Positions 54,135 to 62,424 of a stretch of 64,000 bases of DNA are shown in pieces (position 1 is the stretch's first letter; every line of letters starts with the position of its first letter). The position numbers were made by a program, and so were the translations under genes. Source of the DNA: Ktedonobacteria bacterium (GTDB lineage Bacteria > Chloroflexota > Ktedonobacteria > Ktedonobacterales > JACDGC01); contig DAIDGU010000026.1 in the NCBI GenBank assembly GCA_027459785.1, positions 116,057-180,056 on the forward strand, written 5' to 3'. The notes under the pieces were generated by a model. The model was not told where the DNA came from, searched no databases, and saw only the letters and a program-made list of their open reading frames with translations.

Positions 54135-55442
54135 TCATTCCTGCGCGGAAACAGGCAGCGGCTGTGCGAACGTAGGCTTGCGCTTGCTCACCTGGCCGCC
54201 GATGGGCATGCGGATTCTGGGCATGGTCGCGTTGGGGACGGCGACCACGAATGTGCTTTTGCGGCGTACCTTGATTGGCTTGGCGGCTTGTTTCACCAGC
54301 GGACGTGCCAGCAAGGGGAAGATGATCGCGCCAGCGATGGCCGCGCCCAAGACACCGCCTTGCAAGCGCGTATCCAACTGGCCCAGATCGATGCCAACTT
54401 GCACGATGGCCACCTGCAAGGTCAAGGGCGCGGACAGTAAGAACGCCGCTGGAATCGCCATCTGCCAGGATATGCCCGTGAGTCGCAGGAAGGGCAGCGC
54501 CAGCAAGCGCACCGCCAGCACCGCGACGACGATTTGGATGAGCAGGAGCAAGGCGCTCCCATGTAACAACGCCCCCAGATCCAATTGCAAGCCGACCGAA
54601 ATGAAAAAGATTGGCAGGAAGAAGCCCTGGCCGATGGTGGAGAGCTTTTCCGTCAACACCTGCTGGCGACGGAAGGCGAAGCTGCATATCGCCCCGGCGA
54701 TGAAAGCCGCCAGAATCTGATCGACATCCAACAGCACGGCGAAGGCGGCGAAGCTGAGCAGCAGCGCCAGAGACGCGCGCACGCCGACTTCCGAGGGATC
54801 GTTCACGATAAAGAAGCGCGCGAAACGGTGGGGATTGCGATCCACCAGCGCGCCCATACTGCGCATGGCGATGTAGCCCAACACGAGCAAGCCGCTGAGT
54901 TTCAGCGCCGCCCACGCCAGCGGCCAGTCAAAACCGTAGCGGTAGATGAGGTCATAACCGGTCATGATTAAAATCGTCAAAAATTCACCGATAACGGAGA
55001 TCAGCAGCACGGCTTGCCCAAACGTACTTTGCGCGAGGTTATCTTGCTTCAATACCGTCAAAATGATGCTGACTGACATCGCCCCCAGCAACAGCGAAAA
55101 TAAAAATGACCAATGCAATATGATGCTACCGATGCCCAAGCTGATCCCTTGCAGCGCGAAGACGGCGAGCAGCGCCCATAAGACGGCCTTTGTTCCCCGC
55201 TGCTTGAGTAAGGTGAAGTCGATCTCTAATCCGGCCAAAAATAAGAGCAACAGGAAGCCGAAATTCGCCAGTGAGGTGACGAAGATGCTGGGCTGATTCG
55301 CCCCCGGCACAAAGTTGGCGATGACGGCACCGTAAAGCACTTCACAAGGGGCGCTGAACCAGCCGATGCGTTCGCTCAACAGCGGCACGATAAAGGCTCC
55401 GCCGGTCAAGAGCAGCAACATCAGCGCCTGATGGGAATTCAC
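54135..55442 (-). CDS. Cation:proton antiporter, CPA2 (Kef/NapA-like)
   Basis: The 435-residue protein has about twelve membrane helices of the CPA2 family. FLLLLFLAGLEIDFTLLKQR is the conserved helix with the Gly-x-Glu motif, and helix pairs around SVIGEFLTILIMTGYDLIY and DVDQILAAFIAGAICSF hold acidic residues that could carry ions. The KTN/TrkA regulatory domain of Kef proteins is absent; the C-terminus is a basic tail of about 60 residues. The start is the GTG at 55442, 6 bases after AGGAG; a TTG two codons earlier sits on the ribosome site. It exchanges Na or K for protons. Confidence 0.9.
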   Translation of the reverse strand: MNSHQALMLLLLTGGAFIVPLLSERIGWFSAPCEVLYGAVIANFVPGANQPSIFVTSLANFGFLLLLFLAGLEIDFTLLKQRGTKAVLWALLAVFALQGISLGIGSIILHWSFLFSLLLGAMSVSIILTVLKQDNLAQSTFGQAVLLISVIGEFLTILIMTGYDLIYRYGFDWPLAWAALKLSGLLVLGYIAMRSMGALVDRNPHRFARFFIVNDPSEVGVRASLALLLSFAAFAVLLDVDQILAAFIAGAICSFAFRRQQVLTEKLSTIGQGFFLPIFFISVGLQLDLGALLHGSALLLLIQIVVAVLAVRLLALPFLRLTGISWQMAIPAAFLLSAPLTLQVAIVQVGIDLGQLDTRLQGGVLGAAIAGAIIFPLLARPLVKQAAKPIKVRRKSTFVVAVPNATMPRIRMPIGGQVSKRKPTFAQPLPVSAQE

Positions 55443-55558
55443 ATACAACTCCTGGCTTCTACGACATCTCCTAACGCATACTATAGCATATGCAGAAATA
55501 TCTCAACTGAAGCACGGCGACCTCTTCGCTGTATCGTTACAGCCGATGCGGGTGATCA

Positions 55559-55686
55559 CCCTATCATCGGAGGACAGACATTCCTGTCTGTCACCACGGC
55601 GGACAGGAATGTCCGCCCCACGACCATCCGGCGGACAGCCATTCTCCCTAACCACGGAGGACAGACATTCCTGTCTGTCCGGCCCC
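55559..55686. repeat. Palindromic repeat cluster (GGACAGACATTCCTGTCTGTC family)
   Basis: Copies read GGAGGACAGACATTCCTGTC at 55569, GGCGGACAGGAATGTCCGCC at 55601, a decayed GGCGGACAGCCATTCTCC, and GGAGGACAGACATTCCTGTC at 55658. The two outer copies are the same orientation. Same families as 4.99, 49.1 and 63.8 kb. Confidence 0.85.
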
Positions 55687-55727
55687 GCTGACCACTGTCT
55701 TTACCTGAAATGCCTATGCCTCACACA

Positions 55728-55785
55728 TAGATAGTTTCCTCTATGTTAGTCTTGACTGAACGTTCTGAATGTACTATACTATCTA
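55728..55785. promoter_or_regulatory. Promoter of the MarR/GbsR gene with flanking inverted repeat
   Basis: TTGACT (55752-55757) and TATACT (55775-55780) are 17 bases apart on the plus strand, near consensus. TAGATAGT (55728-55735) and ACTATCTA (55778-55785) are perfect 8-bp inverted arms that bracket the promoter, and GAACGTTC (55758-55765) is a palindrome inside it. Either could be the autoregulatory operator. Confidence 0.6.
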
Positions 55786-55814
55786 CATGAAATGAAGGTG
55801 AATGAGGAGCCGCG

Positions 55815-56336
55815 ATGACCGAACCGGAGGCGACTTTTGGGCCAGGGATGCAGCAATTCATCGAGAGCATGGGGCTGTATTTCGAGCAGTACGGCCTGGC
55901 GCGCATCGGCGGGCGCATGTTGGCGCTGCTGATCATCGCCGACCGGCCCCTGACGCTGGATGATATGGCCCGCCGGCTGCTCGTCTCACGCGCCTCGATC
56001 TCGACCAACATCCGCCTGATCGTGGCCTCCGGCCTGGCGGAGCAGGTGAGCCTACCTGGCGACCGGCGTGATTATTATCACTATACCCAAAACGCCTGGG
56101 AGCGCGCCTTCGAGATCAATCTGGAAGGCACGCGCCAACTGCGCCGCCTGGCGGAGCGCGGCCTGGCGGCGCTGGCACCGGCGGATGACACTGCGCGCGT
56201 GCATCTGGCAGAGACCATCGACTTCTGCGACTTTTGCATCGAGGAATATACCGCGATGCGCGACCGCTGGTATGCGCGCCAGGCCGCGCGCAAAGGACAC
56301 GACGATGCCACCCCAACGCCGCAATCCCTCGCTTGA
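55815..56336 (+). CDS. GbsR/MarR-family transcription regulator
   Basis: The 173-residue protein begins with the GbsR-type FIESMGLYFEQYGLARIGGR, then winged-helix segments PLTLDDMARRLLVSRASIST and NIRLIVASGLAEQVSLPGDR. The C-terminal helices carry an FCDFCIEEYTAMR motif. GbsR members control membrane transporters or osmolyte uptake. It sits 115 bases upstream of a two-gene ABC exporter on the same strand, so it probably senses and regulates that exporter. An upstream inverted repeat could be its operator. Confidence 0.9.
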   Translation: MTEPEATFGPGMQQFIESMGLYFEQYGLARIGGRMLALLIIADRPLTLDDMARRLLVSRASISTNIRLIVASGLAEQVSLPGDRRDYYHYTQNAWERAFEINLEGTRQLRRLAERGLAALAPADDTARVHLAETIDFCDFCIEEYTAMRDRWYARQAARKGHDDATPTPQSLA

Positions 56337-56451
56337 CTTTTAACCGAAGTCGGATTATTATTAAGGCAAAGCTAAAAATTGTTTGCGCCGCACAATAATT
56401 TTTGTCGCGGTGCGAGCTGCGTGCGCCCTTTTAGCAGGGCGAGGAGGACTT

Positions 56452-57390
56452 ATGGCGAACATCATCGAGACGCGCGACCTGACCAAATCGTATGGTCGCA
56501 ACCGGGGCATTCAGGCTGTCACCTTCGCGGTGACGGAAGGCGAGGTCTTCGGCTTCCTGGGGCCGAACGGCGCGGGCAAGACGACGACGATGCGCGTGCT
56601 GATGGGCTTGCTGCATGCGGATGCCGGCAGCGCGACCATCGGCGGGCTGGACGTGTGGGCGCAGCGCACGGCGGTCAAGCGCCTGGTAGGGTATCTGCCC
56701 GGCGAACTGGCGCTGGACCCCAACCTGACCGGCGCGCAGATCCTGGCTTACCTGGGCAACCTGCGCGGCGGCGTCGATCCCGCCTTCGTGAAACAACTGT
56801 GCGACCGCCTGGGGCTGGATACGAGCAAGCGTTTCCGCGAGTATTCGCGCGGCAACAAGCAGAAGGTCGGCCTGGTGCAAGCCTTCATGCACCGCCCGCG
56901 CCTGTTGATCCTGGACGAACCTACCAGCGGCCTGGACCCACTGAACCAACAAGAATTTTACGCGCTGGTCGGCGAGGTGCGCGCCGACGGGCGCACGGTT
57001 TTCCTCTCGTCGCACGTGCTGCCGGAGGTCGAACATACCTGCGACCGCGTCGGCATCATCCGCGCCGGCCAGTTGGTGGCCGTGAACCAGATCAGCGCGC
57101 TGCGCGACCTGAAGCACCACGAGGTTGTGATCACCTTTCCGGCGACGGCGCAACCCGCCTGGTTCAGCGACGTGGCCAACGCCAGCGACGTGGCGCGCAA
57201 CAGCGACGACCACAGCATCCACCTGACGGTGCAAGGCGACCTGACCAGCGTCATCCAGATCGCCGCGCAGCACGGCGCGACGAACATCGAGGCGCGCGAA
57301 CCCAGCCTGGAAGAGGTCTTCTTGCGCTACTACGCGAACGACGGCCAGGCGGCGCAGAAGACCGAGGAGGCCAGCCATGTGGTTCACTAG
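56452..57390 (+). CDS. ABC exporter ATPase (ABC-2 type, antibiotic-exporter-like)
   Basis: The 312-residue ATPase has GPNGAGKTTTM (Walker A), a signature of the form YSRGNKQKVGL, LLILDEPTSGLDPLNQ (Walker B and D-loop) and LSSHVLPEVEHTCD (switch His). The signature and the roughly 80-residue C-terminal extension are typical of the ATPases of ABC-2 exporters for antibiotics or lipids. AGGAGG lies 4 bases before ATG 56452. The permease gene starts 14 bases before its end. Confidence 0.94.
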   Translation: MANIIETRDLTKSYGRNRGIQAVTFAVTEGEVFGFLGPNGAGKTTTMRVLMGLLHADAGSATIGGLDVWAQRTAVKRLVGYLPGELALDPNLTGAQILAYLGNLRGGVDPAFVKQLCDRLGLDTSKRFREYSRGNKQKVGLVQAFMHRPRLLILDEPTSGLDPLNQQEFYALVGEVRADGRTVFLSSHVLPEVEHTCDRVGIIRAGQLVAVNQISALRDLKHHEVVITFPATAQPAWFSDVANASDVARNSDDHSIHLTVQGDLTSVIQIAAQHGATNIEAREPSLEEVFLRYYANDGQAAQKTEEASHVVH

Positions 57391-59026
57391 CGTGTATTTG
57401 AAAACCCTGCGCGATTTTCGCATCGCCATCCTGGGCTGGGGCGCGGGCATCGGCCTGCTTATCTATGCGGTGCTGATCGCCGTTCCGTCGCTGGTGACGA
57501 CCGCGCAGGCACGCGCCTATCTGATCGAAACCGCCGTCCTGTTCAAGTGGATCGCCGAGCCGATCCAGGTGGCGACACCGGGCGGCTACGCGACCTGGAA
57601 GTACGGTTTTACGATTTTGGTGATGGCCCTCTGGCCGTTGTTGGTGGCCAGCCGCATGCTGCGCGGCGAAGAGGAGCGTGGCACGCTGGATGTGCTGCTG
57701 GCGGTGCCGCGTGGGCGGGCGCGCGTGGCGCTGGAAAAAGTGGCAGCCATGTGGACGGCGCTGCTGGCGATGGGCCTGATCATCGGGCTGCTGGCCTTCG
57801 CCGGCGGAGCCAGCGTGCATGCGAACTTCGGCCTGGGGGGTGGGCTGATCTTCGGCCTGAACCTCGCGCTGATCTGCGGCGTCTTCGGGAGCATCGCGCT
57901 GCTGATCGCGCAGTTCACGCGGGAACGCAGTGTGGCGGCGGGCATGACGGGCGGTTTGCTGCTGCTGTGCATCGTGCTGGATATGCTGCACCGCGTCTTC
58001 CCCAGCACGGAATGGCTGAGCCGCCTCTCCCCCATCTACTACTACAACCTGAGCAAGCCCCTCATCCCCTCCTACGGCGTCAATCCTGGCGCGCTGCTCG
58101 TCTTGGTGGCGCTGAACGTCGGGCTGAGCGGCGCGGCGCTGGGGCTTTTCGTGCGGCGGGATGTCGGGGACGTGGTCGCATTGCCCGGCTGGTTGCGCCT
58201 GCCGGAGCGCGCCCCGCAACCAGCCCGCGCCCTGCCGGTGAACGCCTGGTCCCTGCGCTCGGTCTATACTCGTGGCCTGGCGACCGTCGCGCTGCCCACG
58301 CTGTGGTGGACGGTGGGCATCGCCGGCTTCGCGGGTTGGATGGTGGTGATCGCCAAACAGACCGAAAATATTTTGCCAGGACTTATCGCGGGTTCGCCGC
58401 TCCTGAAAGGTATTTTCACCAAGGTTGGCGGGGGCGCTGCCACGACCAATGCCACCCTTTTGAGCTTTCTCTTTGTTCTGATGCCGTTGGTGTTGATGGC
58501 CTTCGCCGTCACCCAGGCGAGCCGCTGGGCCAGCGATGAGGAGAATGGCCGGCAGGAATTGGTGCTGGCGACGCCGCAGACGCGCCTGACCGTCGTGCTG
58601 GCGCGCTTTGGCGCGGTAGCCACCGCGACAGTGCTGATCGGCGTGGTGACGCTGGCCGCGACGGCGCTGGCCACCGCGATTACCGGCCTGAAACTCGACG
58701 GCGGGCATCTGGCCGCGGCGACGCTGAGTATAATCCCGCTGGGGCTGCTGATCGCCGCGCTCGGCTACCTGCTGGCCGGCTGGCTGCGCACGGCGGTGGA
58801 TACTGGCCTGTTAAGCTTCCTGCTGGTACTCTGGTTCTTCATCACCTTCGTCGGGCCGGAATTGAATTGGCCGGCGGGCGTGCTCCGCCTTTCCGCCCTG
58901 TATTATTACGGCACACCGCTGCTGAACGGTCTGCCCGTGGGCGATACGCTGGCCGTGCTGGTCGTCGCGGCGGCGGCGCTCGCGCTGGCGGCAGCGCGCT
59001 TCGTGCGCAAAGACATCGCGCGCTGA
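57377..59026 (+). CDS. ABC-2 exporter permease (polyketide-antibiotic exporter-like)
   Basis: The 549-residue protein has about twelve membrane helices, twice the usual ABC-2 subunit, matching COG3559-type putative exporters of polyketide antibiotics. SRMLRGEEERGTLDVLLAVP and the second-half ASRWASDEENGRQELVLATP are the duplicated family motif in front of each ABC-2 half. Thus one protein carries both halves. With the ATPase and the GbsR-type regulator it forms a likely drug-resistance or lipid-export module. Confidence 0.92.
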   Translation: MWFTSVYLKTLRDFRIAILGWGAGIGLLIYAVLIAVPSLVTTAQARAYLIETAVLFKWIAEPIQVATPGGYATWKYGFTILVMALWPLLVASRMLRGEEERGTLDVLLAVPRGRARVALEKVAAMWTALLAMGLIIGLLAFAGGASVHANFGLGGGLIFGLNLALICGVFGSIALLIAQFTRERSVAAGMTGGLLLLCIVLDMLHRVFPSTEWLSRLSPIYYYNLSKPLIPSYGVNPGALLVLVALNVGLSGAALGLFVRRDVGDVVALPGWLRLPERAPQPARALPVNAWSLRSVYTRGLATVALPTLWWTVGIAGFAGWMVVIAKQTENILPGLIAGSPLLKGIFTKVGGGAATTNATLLSFLFVLMPLVLMAFAVTQASRWASDEENGRQELVLATPQTRLTVVLARFGAVATATVLIGVVTLAATALATAITGLKLDGGHLAAATLSIIPLGLLIAALGYLLAGWLRTAVDTGLLSFLLVLWFFITFVGPELNWPAGVLRLSALYYYGTPLLNGLPVGDTLAVLVVAAAALALAAARFVRKDIAR

Positions 59027-59039
59027 AACCGGGGGGGAT

Positions 59040-59127
59040 GCCCAGGGGGACCAGCGGACAGGAATGTCCGCCCCACGTTTGTCACCCCCTCTCCATCCGC
59101 AGATGGGGAGGGGGCCGGGGGGTGGGG
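59040..59127. repeat. Repeat pair between convergent genes
   Basis: GCGGACAGGAATGTCCGCCC (about 59055-59074) is followed by an inverted-orientation CCCCTCTCCATCCGCAGATG and GGGAGGGGGCCGGGGGGTGG (59086-59125). Both are members of families seen at several sites here. The pair separates the convergent exporter and membrane-protein genes and could end both transcripts. Confidence 0.85.
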
Positions 59128-59877
59128 CTAGCGCCGCACGAGTCGCCCGAACGGTGAATTGCCCGACGAGCCGAGCCAGCCACCGAGCATCGCACAGATC
59201 GCCGTCAGCACCAGTGTGGCAAAGGCACCCCAGGCGGCTGATTGGGTGATGCTTACGACTTGGGTGGGATTGACACCCGGCGCGGTGATCGTGCGGCCCG
59301 CGCCCAGGTACGTGCCGATGACGCTGCCGACCGCGCCGAACAATTGGCTGAGGCCGAAGAGCGAGAACACGATGATGAGCGTGATGCCCAAGGCCCACAC
59401 CAGAAAGCCATTGATCACGCCCGCGCTACTGCCCCGGATCGACGATGCCGATTCGCTGATCAGTCCCCCAACGAAGAAGGCGATCAGCGCGATCACGCCC
59501 GTGATCCACGCCGTTAAGCTGCTGGGGCCGTGGTTCGCGCCGGTGTTGAAAAGGCCGAAACCCGCGGCCAACATTTCCAGCACCAGAAAGACCGTGAGGG
59601 CCGTGAACAACCCGGCCCATATCGTCCCCCAACGCACGCTATCCGCCGGCGCGGCGGCTGCGGGTGCAGGGGAAGCATTCATGGCGGTCGTCGTCGTCGT
59701 CATCGGCGTCACAACCTCATCCACCGGGCGCATGTTGTTCGGTGGAGCGTTCGTGCGCCGCACCACGCGCGCCGCTGTGTTATCGACGGTTGGGCTGGCG
59801 GTGCCATCATTCAGGGGTGTGCCGTTGGTGTCATCATCCATCGGTTGCGGGTTGCGAGGATTCATCCTTGCTGCCAT
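59128..59877 (-). CDS. Four-helix membrane protein (YrzE-like)
   Basis: The 249-residue protein has a 75-residue polar Thr/Pro/Asn-rich N-terminus, then four membrane helices (TIWAGLFTALTVFLVLEMLA, LTAWITGVIALIAFFVGGLI, VINGFLVWALGITLIIVFSL, GAFATLVLTAICAMLGGWLG). The first helix with WGTIWAGLFTAL is like small YrzE/TIGR04086-type proteins. Function unknown. It ends with a short polar segment SSGNSPFGRLVRR. ATG 59877 follows AAAGGAAC by about 12 bases. Confidence 0.72.
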   Translation of the reverse strand: MAARMNPRNPQPMDDDTNGTPLNDGTASPTVDNTAARVVRRTNAPPNNMRPVDEVVTPMTTTTTAMNASPAPAAAAPADSVRWGTIWAGLFTALTVFLVLEMLAAGFGLFNTGANHGPSSLTAWITGVIALIAFFVGGLISESASSIRGSSAGVINGFLVWALGITLIIVFSLFGLSQLFGAVGSVIGTYLGAGRTITAPGVNPTQVVSITQSAAWGAFATLVLTAICAMLGGWLGSSGNSPFGRLVRR

Positions 59878-60047
59878 TATACTCTGTGTTCCTTTCTCAA
59901 TCCGGCATATTCGCGTTACCTATCGAACCTGCTATGCCTGTATACGCAAGTCCCGCAACGACGATACCAGGCGCGGAAGCTGACGCCGCTCTGCCCCGCA
60001 CAGGCTGCGCTGTTTCAGAATCAAGAGCGCAAGCGTCGGCAAAGAGT

Positions 60048-60185
60048 ATGATATGCTGCCAGAAGTCAGCGCCTGATCCACTATTCGAGCCGGATCATCC
60101 CAAGGTCCAGCAGGGGCGCATGTTCGCGGGCATCCAGAGCATCCAAGCGCGGATGCGCAAACGACGCGCCCGCAAAAAGCCGTGA
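60048..60185 (+). CDS. Possible small basic protein, 45 residues
   Basis: An ATG at 60048 opens a 45-codon frame with two adjacent Cys near the start and a strongly basic end (ARMRKRRARKKP). It lies in a 370-base stretch with no other gene. A ribosome site is weak (GGCAAAGAG). GTATGATATGCT, just around the ATG, is as likely to be a -10 element. Coding status is uncertain; it would be a DNA- or RNA-binding microprotein if real. The rest of 59878-60251 shows nothing I can name. Confidence 0.25.
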   Translation: MICCQKSAPDPLFEPDHPKVQQGRMFAGIQSIQARMRKRRARKKP

Positions 60186-60251
60186 GGGCAGGCCGCCGGA
60201 GCCAAGGGCGGAGGGCCACCCGGTCCCTGCGGTCGCCTTTAGCTGGGCCGT

Positions 60252-62261
60252 TCAACTGAGGTTTTCGATCGCCACGGGCGGGATGTCATCCGCCGGCGTG
60301 AAGCCGAGGACACGGCCATAGAAATATAGCTCGCCTTCCAGGGCGCGCTGGATGTTTTCGGCGCGGCGAAAGCCGTGCTGTTCGCCTTCAAATGGCACAT
60401 AGGCCACCGGCACGCCCTTCTGGCGCAAGGCCGCCACCATCAGTTCCGCCTGGTTGGGCGGCACGATCTTATCTTCGAGACCCTGGAAAAAGATCACTGG
60501 ACTGGCCAGGCGCTCGATGGCGTGCAGCGGCGAGCGGGCGCGGTAGCGTTCGCGCTGCGCGGGGAAGGGGCCGATCAGCGTTTCAAGATAGCGCGACTCG
60601 AATTTGTGCGTGTCACCGACGAAGACTTCCAGGTCGCTCAGGCCGAAATGGCTCGCGCCCGCGCGGAAGGTGTCGCGGAAGGTGAGCGCGCTCAGCGTCG
60701 TATAGCCGCCGGCGCTGCCGCCGGTGATCAACAGCCGGTCGCCATCCACCAGGCCGCGCTGCGCCAGGTAGCGCGCGCCGTTGACACAGTCGTCCACGTC
60801 CACCACGCCCCACTGGCCGTTGAGCCGCCGCCGATACTCAGTGCCATAACCCGTGCTGCCGCCATAATTCACGTCCAGCACGGCGATGCCCCGGCTCGTC
60901 CAGAATTGCTTGCGTAGATCGAAGACGTTCGGCGCGGCTGAGGTCGGTCCGCCGTGGCTCATCACCAGCAGCGGCGGCTTAGCGCCTTGTGGTGCGGCGT
61001 AATCCTTGTTTTGCGGCGGATAGAACCAGGCATGCGCCGTCAGACCGCGTTCGGTGGGATAGGCAATCGCCTGGGGAACCGCGATATAGCCGGCATCCGG
61101 CAGCGGCTCGTCGCTCTGGCGCAACGGCGTCAGCCGCAGCGTCTGCGGATTAAGCTCCGCCAACTCCGGCGGCTGCGTGGGCGCGGCACCGACGAAAACG
61201 GCGCGTCCCTGATCCGCCCGCACCTGTACGATGTAACTATACGGCGTCGGCACCGGCGTCAATGCCTGCTGCCCCGCGTCTCGCTGCGTCTGTAGGGGCG
61301 CACCCTGGTGGTCGCCCTGGCTTTGCTGGTCGCCCTGCTCGCGCGTGTCGAGGATGCCCAGGTGCCACGTCCCCTCCTGCGTATAGGCGCAGAGGATGCG
61401 TTGCGGCGCGAGGAAGGCATAGCTTGACATCCCCAGCGCCCACTGCGGCTGGCAAAACTCCGCCGCCAGCGGGTACAGTGGTTCAGCATGATCGCCCTGC
61501 CAGCGATAGAGATTCCACCAGCCGGAGCGGTCGGAGACGAAGTGCAGCACGCCCTCCGGCGACCATGCCGGCTCGGCGATGGCCTCGCCTGGTTCGCCCG
61601 CGACGCGCTGAACCTTGCCGAGCGTGCCATCGGCGTGGAAAGTGCCAACCCACAGTTCGGTGCCGTCCCACGGCATATTGGGGTGGTGCCAGGTGAGCCA
61701 GGCCAGTTGCGTCCCATCGGGGCTGACACGCGGCGCGGCGTAAAAGGCATTGCCCGTGACCAAAACGGTGCCGCTTGGGTTGGCGTGCAGATCCAGCGCG
61801 ACGATCTCGTTCTTGGCCTCCTGCCCTGCCTGGCGGTGATCCTCGCGCACGCAGAGCAGGCGCTGGCGCGGTGCATCCAGCGTGAAATCGGCGAAAAAGA
61901 GGTCATGCCCCGCTGTGATCGCCTCCGGCTGCCCGCCTTGCTCCTGGCGATAGACGCGCTGATCGGCCCAGTTGGCGAAATACACCGTTCCCTGCACGAC
62001 GGTGAACGCGCCCCCGCCATATTCATGCACGCGCGTGCGCACGTTGAAGCCGGCGGGCGTCATTTCGCTGATCGCTCCGGCGGGCGTGCGCCGCATGATG
62101 ACGTTGCGGCCCCCCTCGGTCGGGCGCGACTCCGACCAATAGACATCCGCGCCGTCCAACGCGAGTTGCCCCAGCGCCCCTTTGCCCTGGGCTACCGAGG
62201 CGGCGGTGATCGGCGAGCGCCACGAACCGTATGCCGCTACCTGCGGCTCTGTCTGTGCCAT
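60252..62261 (-). CDS. S9 family serine peptidase (prolyl oligopeptidase-like) with repeat insertion
   Basis: The 669-residue enzyme has an N-terminal beta-propeller (about 20-400, with SPDGTQLAWLTW and WSPEGVLHFVSDRSGWWNLY blades) and a C-terminal alpha/beta hydrolase with GGSAGGYTT (Ser 516), GLEDKIVP (Asp 597) and EGEQHGF (His 629). It resembles dipeptidyl aminopeptidase/acylaminoacyl peptidases and is cytoplasmic, trimming short peptides. Residues about 307-331 are an in-frame copy of a dispersed repeat in a propeller loop. GGGAGG lies 11 bases before ATG 62261; an upstream ATG overlaps this ribosome site. Confidence 0.94.
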   Translation of the reverse strand: MAQTEPQVAAYGSWRSPITAASVAQGKGALGQLALDGADVYWSESRPTEGGRNVIMRRTPAGAISEMTPAGFNVRTRVHEYGGGAFTVVQGTVYFANWADQRVYRQEQGGQPEAITAGHDLFFADFTLDAPRQRLLCVREDHRQAGQEAKNEIVALDLHANPSGTVLVTGNAFYAAPRVSPDGTQLAWLTWHHPNMPWDGTELWVGTFHADGTLGKVQRVAGEPGEAIAEPAWSPEGVLHFVSDRSGWWNLYRWQGDHAEPLYPLAAEFCQPQWALGMSSYAFLAPQRILCAYTQEGTWHLGILDTREQGDQQSQGDHQGAPLQTQRDAGQQALTPVPTPYSYIVQVRADQGRAVFVGAAPTQPPELAELNPQTLRLTPLRQSDEPLPDAGYIAVPQAIAYPTERGLTAHAWFYPPQNKDYAAPQGAKPPLLVMSHGGPTSAAPNVFDLRKQFWTSRGIAVLDVNYGGSTGYGTEYRRRLNGQWGVVDVDDCVNGARYLAQRGLVDGDRLLITGGSAGGYTTLSALTFRDTFRAGASHFGLSDLEVFVGDTHKFESRYLETLIGPFPAQRERYRARSPLHAIERLASPVIFFQGLEDKIVPPNQAELMVAALRQKGVPVAYVPFEGEQHGFRRAENIQRALEGELYFYGRVLGFTPADDIPPVAIENLS
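61269..61343. repeat. In-frame copies of the GGCGACCACAAGGGTACGCC repeat in the S9 peptidase
   Basis: On the minus strand CAGGGCGACCAGCAAAGC is followed by CAGGGCGACCACCAGGGTGC and GCCCCTACAGACGCAG. The second part matches the unit of the tandem repeat at 38763 and the cluster at 4.8 kb. It encodes residues such as GDHQGAPLQTQRD. Confidence 0.88.
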
Positions 62262-62424
62262 CGAATGTACATCCTCCCACATATTTCTGTTGATCGCATT
62301 CTACGGCATTAGCACGGCTGATAGCTAGCGTGGGCGAACGGGCTATGCAAGGCGATAACCTGGCACAATTGTGTTAGCATACGGTGAGATGATCGTTTGC
62401 CCATTTTGTAGAGAGGTCCAGGCT

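Noticed and set aside
57251..58708. 485-codon antisense frame opposite the exporter permease
   Set aside because: Composition is Gln/Arg/His-rich, typical of a shadow of a hydrophobic gene.
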